Virus record (IMG/VR): IMGVR_UViG_3300034403_000255
Coordinates: 1-26,102 of that record
Origin: a virus
Strand: one strand, 5' to 3'
DNA length: 26,102 bases
Shown: positions 21,342-26,102 of the stretch, piece by piece
Position numbering within the stretch: position 1 is the first letter of the stretch
Layout of the letters: the number at the start of each line of letters is the position of its first letter
Made by a program: the position numbers and the translations under genes
The notes under the pieces: model-generated
The model's input: only the letters and a program-made list of their open reading frames with translations
What the model was told of the DNA's origin: nothing
Databases searched by the model: none

Positions 21342-21938
21342 ATGATAGTATCGATTGAAGGCAGTATAGGTACAGGCAAGTCCACACTGTTGGCTCAACT
21401 GTCCCACATTTTAGATTGTAAGATTTATCCAGAGAGATTAGATGACACATTCTTAAAATGCTTAGGGGACTTTAACAGAGACCCACACCGTTATGCTACT
21501 GCTCTTCAGGAACACGTTATGCGCATGAGGATTGATCTTGCTAAAGAGATTCAAGACAAAGAGGGGTTGCACATCATTGAGAGGTCAGTCATATCAGACG
21601 TGGTATTCTCTTATGTGATGAAAGGTGATGGCTTTTTAGAACAGAGGTTTTACAACCAGTACATAGAGAAGGCTCGCAGAGAACTCGAGGAGCGTCCTCT
21701 AGACCTTGTTTTATACCTTCGGGCTGATGCTGAAGTATCGTTCCTTAGGCAGCTTGATAGAGGTCGAGAAGAGGAGTCTAACGTCTCTTTAGAATACTTG
21801 ACAAACCTTGAGAGAAGTCATGATATATGGATACCAATGCACACTGATTACCATAACATACCTTATGAAGAGATTGATTATAACACTTTTATAGATCCAC
21901 AGGAGATAGCAGATGTTATTCGGAAAAGAATTAGATAA
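21342..21938 (+). CDS. Deoxynucleoside kinase
   Basis: A 198-residue P-loop kinase. G-S-I-G-T-G-K-S-T at 7-15 is the ATP-binding loop, E-R-S at 80-82 is the dNK signature, and an arginine-rich lid R-Q-L-D-R-G-R lies at about 136-142. These match the deoxynucleoside kinase/thymidine kinase-2-like family that phosphorylates deoxynucleosides to dNMPs. Phages use such enzymes to salvage deoxynucleosides from degraded host DNA. AGGAGG precedes the ATG. The 3' end overlaps the 2OG oxygenase gene by 26 bases. Base specificity cannot be read from the sequence. Confidence 0.88.
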   Translation: MIVSIEGSIGTGKSTLLAQLSHILDCKIYPERLDDTFLKCLGDFNRDPHRYATALQEHVMRMRIDLAKEIQDKEGLHIIERSVISDVVFSYVMKGDGFLEQRFYNQYIEKARRELEERPLDLVLYLRADAEVSFLRQLDRGREEESNVSLEYLTNLERSHDIWIPMHTDYHNIPYEEIDYNTFIDPQEIADVIRKRIR

Positions 21939-22734
21939 GTTAGAGAGGAACGGATTTATAGTCCTTCCAGAGTACTTAACGAAGTCAGACAGAGAAATAC
22001 TTAGTGAGGACGTAGTAAAGTTCAGAGAAGAATATCACACAGACAAGAACATACGTAACCGTGTGTCTTATCCCAGTGATGTAACAGGTTCTAGAGTGAG
22101 TAACGCTTACATGGTTACAACTGAGAGACAGTTTCTTCCTTCAATTAGATTGAGTATGTTTAACGCACCATTGTTAACCAGTATCGTTGAAGATTTCCAG
22201 ATGATGCTTGCACAAGTTAATAGAGTGAGTTCTGACGAGGTACTACCGACACGTTGTATGTTGAACATGCAGACCTATGAAGAGAAGTCTAAGCCTGTCC
22301 CAACACACTTTGACGGTGAATACTTTGAGACAAGAGGAGATTCTTGCAGACTTATTCGAGGACTCATCCCACAGTATGTAGCAGTTTACACACTTTACAA
22401 TGAGACCAGTGGTGGAACAACCATTCACAATATTGCGAAGGGCATAGAGGAAGACATTGAGTCTACCCCAGGAGACATGTTAATCCTTGACAACACACGA
22501 TTCTTACATTCCGTTAAGGAGTTAGACGGTCGTAGAGGAGTCGTTGGATTACGTAACTTTGATTACAATCCTTTTTATTATAACCAAGAGTCTGGAGAGA
22601 AAATATTCCACGAATGTTTTGCAGGACTCAGAGAGCAAGTAACTACGGTTAAAGCCAGAGAGTTACACGAAGACTTCATCAAACAATGGAAACACAGATG
22701 TGACACACAGGGAGTTGATGAAGCCAAATTCTAA
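21913..22734 (+). CDS. 2-oxoglutarate/Fe(II)-dependent oxygenase
   Basis: A 273-residue protein with the facial triad of a double-stranded beta-helix oxygenase: H132 and D134 in T-H-F-D-G, and H199 in R-F-L-H-S, with R207/R208 about 8-9 residues later as the 2OG carboxylate contact. S-G-G-T-T (166-170) and T-P-G-D-M-L-I-L-D (185-193) are the usual strands before the distal histidine. The family hydroxylates or demethylates proteins, nucleic acids or small molecules. Nothing here identifies the substrate. It begins inside the kinase gene with AGGAGA 7 bases upstream. Closeness to nucleotide enzymes makes nucleotide or DNA modification worth considering, but protein hydroxylation is equally possible. 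Confidence 0.85.
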   Translation: MLFGKELDKLERNGFIVLPEYLTKSDREILSEDVVKFREEYHTDKNIRNRVSYPSDVTGSRVSNAYMVTTERQFLPSIRLSMFNAPLLTSIVEDFQMMLAQVNRVSSDEVLPTRCMLNMQTYEEKSKPVPTHFDGEYFETRGDSCRLIRGLIPQYVAVYTLYNETSGGTTIHNIAKGIEEDIESTPGDMLILDNTRFLHSVKELDGRRGVVGLRNFDYNPFYYNQESGEKIFHECFAGLREQVTTVKARELHEDFIKQWKHRCDTQGVDEAKF

Positions 22735-22742
22735 GGATCAGA

Positions 22743-23015
22743 ATGAGTAAAGACAACAGATATAACCAGAAAAACGTTGAGAAGATAGTAAGTGATGTAG
22801 TAGTAGAAGCGATTGAGACAGGTACACCAGAGGAATTTTGGCTTACTATCGACTCTCTCCTTTCTATTGCTGCTGCTTCAGTTGCTTATAGGTTCGGAGA
22901 AGATTCCCGAGGAGAGGTAGTAGAACATATGGTCAGCATTGTAATTGATACATATGACACACAGAAATATTTTCATGTAAAAGAGAACGATGGGAAAAAG
23001 CCCAAGTTCCACTAA
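22743..23015 (+). CDS. Hypothetical protein, 90 aa
   Basis: A 90-residue protein starting 9 bases after the oxygenase gene with a weak GGA SD. It is probably helical: an amphipathic N-terminal half (V-E-K-I-V-S-D-V-V-V-E-A-I-E), a small hydrophobic middle (L-L-S-I-A-A-A-S-V-A-Y) and a basic end. No family recognised. It sits between the oxygenase and the amidotransferase. Confidence 0.55.
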   Translation: MSKDNRYNQKNVEKIVSDVVVEAIETGTPEEFWLTIDSLLSIAAASVAYRFGEDSRGEVVEHMVSIVIDTYDTQKYFHVKENDGKKPKFH

Positions 23016-23026
23016 AGGAGGTTTAC

Positions 23027-23668
23027 ATGTGCGGAATAGTTGGAGTCAGTTTAGATTTTATTACAGTTAGTCAGCTCAATTTAGTTGAGAGAGTTTTAAG
23101 AGAATCAGAGATAAGAGGAATGCATGCTTCTGGTTTAGTTTGGCATAATGGGCAGGAGTTATCTCGGATATCAGAGCCTAAGCCCATTAATCAGTTACTA
23201 AATGAGAATCCTGCGTTGATTGATTACGCAGTGACTCACGATCAACACCTTAACCTTATCGGACATATACGTTATAGTACTTCTGATTTGGCTTTCAACC
23301 AACCTATCGCTGATGAAGATTTAGCTATCGCACATAATGGAGTTATATCTCAAGATTCTTCCTGCAACTGGGAGTCTGAGTTTGATTTAAAGGTTTCCAC
23401 TCGAAATGATTCAGAGTTAATATTGAGAGCATTACAGAGAGGTGAAGACCCTGTTGAGAAGTTTCCGGATGCAAGTATAGCTTATGTATCAATTAATAAG
23501 TGGGGAGATGTTGACTATGCACGTAATGGAAAGAGACCCTTATGGATTACTAACTTCCGAAATGGATTTATTATCACAAGCACTAAGGACATCATGTTAA
23601 GAGCATCGGGTGGGGCACATATCCCCATCATGGTATTCCCAGCAGGTAAAGGAGAAGAACTACAATGA
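23027..23668 (+). CDS. Stand-alone class II glutamine amidotransferase
   Basis: A 213-residue Ntn-hydrolase. C2 follows the initiator Met (M-C-G-I-V-G) and becomes the N-terminal nucleophile. G-H-I-R-Y-S-T at 79-85 provides the glutamine-binding Arg, A-H-N-G-V-I at 102-107 the oxyanion hole, and R-N-D-S-E at 126-130 the glutamine amine contact. Class II domains release ammonia from glutamine and pass it to a fused or partner synthetase (PurF, GlmS, AsnB, GltB). Here only the amidotransferase domain is present, so an unseen partner or the neighbouring GNAT-like protein is needed. The next gene begins at the ATGA overlap. Phage copies occur in operons that modify surface or small molecules. Confidence 0.88.
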   Translation: MCGIVGVSLDFITVSQLNLVERVLRESEIRGMHASGLVWHNGQELSRISEPKPINQLLNENPALIDYAVTHDQHLNLIGHIRYSTSDLAFNQPIADEDLAIAHNGVISQDSSCNWESEFDLKVSTRNDSELILRALQRGEDPVEKFPDASIAYVSINKWGDVDYARNGKRPLWITNFRNGFIITSTKDIMLRASGGAHIPIMVFPAGKGEELQ

Positions 23669-24267
23669 TCGAGAGAGTAACCCGAGAAGAGCTTGAAGTA
23701 TGGGTTCAGAGTATGGAGGATGGTCGCAATAAGACCTTCGCTAAAGGTGCAATGAACTTATGGATACGTTTTAAGAACTTTGAAAAGAATGCACCATTTG
23801 CTCTCAGAGTAGATGGAGACATCAAATGTGTTATCTTAATTACTAAATTATCGAGAGCACCTTATGTCAATCTCTATGAGATTGTCACAGCAACAGGAGA
23901 AGAAGGAAATGGTTATGCGAGAAGATTATATTGGGATGTGCTGTCACATTTTTATGATGATGGTGTATTAAGATTAAAGATGTCTTGTACTCCAACGAGT
24001 ATTGGATGGCATTACGGTAATGGTATTATCGGATGGGGAGTAGATGCAACAGGCAGTATCAGAGTTGATATCCCATTAAGGAAGACAAGAGAAGAACAGT
24101 TAGCACTTAGAGCTGATTATAAAAATAATATGGAAGAGATTACACCTCCAGAGAAAGCTATTAAGGCTCTTCTCAAAGAGAACCCTACGTTCGGTACAAA
24201 GAAGACTGCACAAGTTGAAGCATCTAAAGAACAGTTAGGTTCGTACTATTTAAGGGATATACTATGA
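23665..24267 (+). CDS. GNAT-like acyltransferase/amidoligase-like protein
   Basis: A 200-residue protein with a GNAT-like core: a strand V-N-L-Y-E-I-V-T-A near 68-76, then G-N-G-Y-A-R-R-L at about 81-88 resembling the acetyl-CoA pyrophosphate loop (Q/R-x-x-G-x-G/A), and a later S-I-G-W-H-Y-G-N-G segment at the usual Y-x-x-x-G-F position. The last 60 residues are charged and outside the core. The start overlaps the amidotransferase stop (ATGA) and the stop overlaps the next ATG, so the three are translationally coupled. GNAT-fold proteins paired with class II amidotransferases in phages have been proposed as amide-bond-forming enzymes, which is one possible reading. The fold call is moderate. 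Confidence 0.6.
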   Translation: MIERVTREELEVWVQSMEDGRNKTFAKGAMNLWIRFKNFEKNAPFALRVDGDIKCVILITKLSRAPYVNLYEIVTATGEEGNGYARRLYWDVLSHFYDDGVLRLKMSCTPTSIGWHYGNGIIGWGVDATGSIRVDIPLRKTREEQLALRADYKNNMEEITPPEKAIKALLKENPTFGTKKTAQVEASKEQLGSYYLRDIL

Positions 24268-24551
24268 AAAAGTTATTAGTACTAGCAATTGTGGCAATGA
24301 TGTCATTATCTGGTACAGTTATGGCAAAAGAAGATAAGATTTTAGATTTGAGATTGGTTGACATGGGATACCGTTGGGTTCAGAACATAGAGGACTCATC
24401 TGTGAATACCTCTAGGGTCTTCACTACTTTTGGTGTCACAAAGAAGGATTATATAAGGTTCGGTTGGAATAGACAGGGTATTAACCAACCGTTTTCTGCA
24501 AATGGAAACGATACTGTCATGTTTCAATGGACTCATAAATTTGGGATGTGA
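24264..24551 (+). CDS. Small secreted/outer-membrane-like protein with signal peptide
   Basis: A 95-residue protein with a clear Sec signal peptide: MKKLL, hydrophobic core, then S-G-T-V-M-A with predicted cleavage after A21. The mature 74 residues alternate polar and hydrophobic residues and end in a beta-strand-like V-M-F-Q-W-T-H-K-F-G-M, like outer-membrane beta-proteins but far too short for a barrel alone. There is no lipobox cysteine and no mature cysteine. It is coupled to the GNAT-like gene by ATGA. It could act in the periplasm or outer membrane of the infected cell, for example in receptor masking; that is speculation. Confidence 0.65.
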   Translation: MKKLLVLAIVAMMSLSGTVMAKEDKILDLRLVDMGYRWVQNIEDSSVNTSRVFTTFGVTKKDYIRFGWNRQGINQPFSANGNDTVMFQWTHKFGM

Positions 24552-24737
24552 GAACTCCTGTCGTCGTCGTTATGCCGACGTTCAGGTTGGAGCTGTCTTG
24601 GTGTTTAATCCAAGACTGGGCTGGTGTTTAATCCAGCTATTTCCCGACTATACCTAGTCAAGTAGACAAACTGACCACTCCTGGATACGAGTATAAACTG
24701 TCTTTTCTGTCAACATTAACCAAAGGAGGTAATTCTG
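24552..24737 (+). promoter_or_regulatory. 186-base structured leader before the PEP carboxykinase gene
   Basis: This is the longest gene-free stretch in the window and has no convincing ORF. It can form a series of stem-loops: CGTCG/CGACG at 24565-24580, possibly extended by CCTG/CAGG; the twin hairpins at 24595-24637; and GACTA/TAGTC at 24646-24659. It ends with AAAGGAGG 8 bases before the ATG. A weak promoter-like pair, CTGACC (24671-24676) and TATAAA (24692-24697) with 15-base spacing, lies near the 3' end. It does not match a riboswitch I can name. Regulation of the metabolic gene is inferred from position and structure. Confidence 0.5.
24595..24637 (+). repeat. Twin hairpins with identical loop and covarying stems
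   Basis: The 14-base core TGGTGTTTAATCCA occurs at 24599-24612 and 24622-24635, 23 bases apart. Each copy folds into a hairpin with loop TGTTTAAT closed by TGG/CCA. Outside the core the sequences differ yet still pair: GTCT/AGAC in the first, GGC/GCT (one G-U) in the second. Pairing kept despite sequence change points to selected RNA structure. It may be a two-site target for an RNA-binding protein or a repeated sensor element. Confidence 0.75.
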
Positions 24738-26102
24738 ATGACGACCCATGTTAACTTAAACGCTCCCGAACTGTACGAACATGCGTTAGCCAGAAGTGAA
24801 GGTGTCCTAGGGACTACTGGTGCTTTAGTGGTGAATACTGGCAAATACACTGGAAGGTCTCCAAACGACAAATTCACAGTGAATGAAGAATCAAGTGCTC
24901 ATAGTGTAGACTGGGGCAAGATAAATAGACCATTTGATAAAGATGCTTTCTATGATTTAGAGAAGAGAGTATTAGATTATTTAGACAGTAAGGGAAATAC
25001 TTACGAACAGAATGTAACAGCTGGCAGTGACATCACTGTCAGAGTAGTAACCGAGAGAGCTTGGCATAGCCTTTTCACACAGAACATGTTTAAGCCTTTA
25101 CAGATAACGGAAGACGAAGAGGAAGAGTTTTCCCCAGACCTCACCATTTTACACGCTCCAGGATTCAAAGCGATACCTGAGAGAGACGGCACAAACTCTG
25201 AAGCATTTGTGATAGTTAACTTTTACAGAAAGTTAGTGATCATTGGTGGAACCGAGTATGCTGGAGAGATTAAGAAAGCTGCGTTTTACTTTATGAACTA
25301 CATATACCCTTTGCAGGGTACGATGACTTTACACGCATCTGCTAATGTAGACCCTGAAGGTAATGGAGCAGTATTCTTTGGTTTATCAGGAACAGGAAAG
25401 ACAACCTTATCTGCTGACACCACAAGAGATTTAGTAGGAGACGATGAGCACGGATGGGACGACAACGGAATATTCAACCTCGAGGGAGGATGTTACGCTA
25501 AAGTAATCGACCTTGACCCTAACAAAGAACCGCTTATACACACTGCTATTAACACTTTCGGAGCAATCCAGGAGAATGTGTGGGTTGACCCTATAACACG
25601 CTCTAGCGACCTCTCCTGCGCTACAATCACTGAGAATACACGTTCTTCTTATCCTTTAGGGCACATACCAAATGCTGTTTCTTCAGGGACGATGGGACAC
25701 CCTAAAGATATTATTATGTTGACATGTGATTCCTTTGGAGTCCTTCCACCGATTTCCCGATTAACTCCTCGACAAGCGATGTTTCATTTCTTATCTGGTT
25801 ACACATCCAAGATAGCAGGAACGGAAGCAGGAGTAACAGAACCTGAAGCAGTCTTCAGTGCTTGTTTCGGTGAGCCTTTTATGGCACTAGATCCAAGAGT
25901 ATATGGAGAGCTACTTAGAAAGAAGATTGAAGAACACGACATTAGATGCTGGTTGCTTAATACTGGTTGGTCTGGTGGCGGATATGGGGTAGGAGCACGT
26001 ATGGATATTGATCATACAAGGACTCTTCTCAACGCAGCATTGGGTGGATACCTTGATGATGTGCCCATGGTTGAACATCCAGTCTTTAACGTGATGATAC
26101 CA
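24738..26102 (+). CDS. pckA: ATP-dependent phosphoenolpyruvate carboxykinase, 3' partial
   Basis: The frame is open for 455 codons to the window edge; the family is about 520-540 residues, so roughly 70-80 are missing off the right side. It converts oxaloacetate plus ATP to PEP, CO2 and ADP, the entry step of gluconeogenesis. Conserved parts seen: T-G-R-S-P-N-D-K near the N-terminus, G-G-T-E-Y-A-G-E-I-K-K, the kinase loop G-L-S-G-T-G-K-T-T-L-S (about 25380-25412), G-D-D-E-H-G-W with the metal Asp, N-L-E-G-G-C-Y-A-K, T-E-N-T-R, F-G-V-L-P-P, S-G-Y-T-S-K-I-A-G-T-E and N-T-G-W-S-G-G-G. No active-site loss is visible. A strong AAAGGAGG precedes the ATG. It follows phage-type genes and a structured leader. 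Confidence 0.95.
   Translation, partial: MTTHVNLNAPELYEHALARSEGVLGTTGALVVNTGKYTGRSPNDKFTVNEESSAHSVDWGKINRPFDKDAFYDLEKRVLDYLDSKGNTYEQNVTAGSDITVRVVTERAWHSLFTQNMFKPLQITEDEEEEFSPDLTILHAPGFKAIPERDGTNSEAFVIVNFYRKLVIIGGTEYAGEIKKAAFYFMNYIYPLQGTMTLHASANVDPEGNGAVFFGLSGTGKTTLSADTTRDLVGDDEHGWDDNGIFNLEGGCYAKVIDLDPNKEPLIHTAINTFGAIQENVWVDPITRSSDLSCATITENTRSSYPLGHIPNAVSSGTMGHPKDIIMLTCDSFGVLPPISRLTPRQAMFHFLSGYTSKIAGTEAGVTEPEAVFSACFGEPFMALDPRVYGELLRKKIEEHDIRCWLLNTGWSGGGYGVGARMDIDHTRTLLNAALGGYLDDVPMVEHPVFNVMIP

Noticed and set aside
24595-24637. The twin repeats as a mini CRISPR array or tRNA
   Set aside because: Only two copies with a short spacer, no cas genes, and no cloverleaf or CCA end. Two ordinary hairpins explain the pattern better.
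24671-24697. CTGACC and TATAAA as a firm promoter for the PEP carboxykinase gene
   Set aside because: Spacing is 15 bases and the -35 match is poor, so it is only mentioned within the leader entry.

Overview
The window looks like part of a large, moderately AT-rich genome of a tailed bacteriophage with a T7-like replication core, probably marine and probably infecting a gammaproteobacterium. The host guess rests on the FadE/FadI/FadJ-style enzymes and the ATP-type PEP carboxykinase. Every supported gene is on the + strand. Genes are packed with tiny gaps or start/stop overlaps, and nearly all have GGAG-type ribosome binding sites. No tRNA, CRISPR array, insertion sequence or integrase was seen. 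Helicase/primase, RNA polymerase, terminase, capsid and lysis genes are not in the window.

Layout. (1) 1-2843: the end of an arginase-family ureohydrolase, a tail-assembly-chaperone-like protein, a stand-alone proofreading-type exonuclease, and an esterase fused to a DUF4214-like module. (2) 2864-7994: replication and recombination, with endonuclease I (T7 gp3-like), a duplicated pair of small membrane proteins, family A DNA polymerase, a gp2.5-like ssDNA-binding protein, a gp6-like 5'-3' exonuclease and very small membrane proteins. (3) 8088-11377: a GFA-fold zinc protein, MazG, DUF3310, a thymidylate synthase-family enzyme, hypotheticals and a DoxX-like membrane protein. (4) 11377-18388: a nearly complete fatty-acid beta-oxidation operon of FadE-type acyl-CoA dehydrogenase, a PlsC-like acyltransferase/lipase fusion, FadI thiolase and FadJ-type hydratase/dehydrogenase. 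(5) 18456-20231: a complete FtsH protease, closed by a hairpin. (6) 20325-24551: HNH protein, deoxynucleotidase, deoxynucleoside kinase, 2OG-Fe(II) oxygenase, class II glutamine amidotransferase, GNAT-like protein and a small secreted protein. (7) 24738-end: PEP carboxykinase behind a structured leader with two matching hairpins, running off the right edge.

How it may work together (inference). The lipase/acyltransferase could release or remodel membrane acyl chains, and FadE, FadJ and FadI could shorten them to acetyl-CoA. PEP carboxykinase could draw TCA/glyoxylate carbon up to PEP and sugar phosphates. The thymidylate-synthase-family enzyme, kinase, nucleotidase and MazG would shape the dNTP pool, and the ureohydrolase could supply a polyamine for DNA packing. 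This would be a phage programme turning host lipid into nucleotides and energy. No acyl-CoA synthetase, ETF or glyoxylate-shunt enzyme is visible, so the host or unseen phage genes would have to provide them. The main alternative to a natural phage operon is an assembly chimera. The uniform strand, spacing and SD style, and phage genes on both sides, argue against that.
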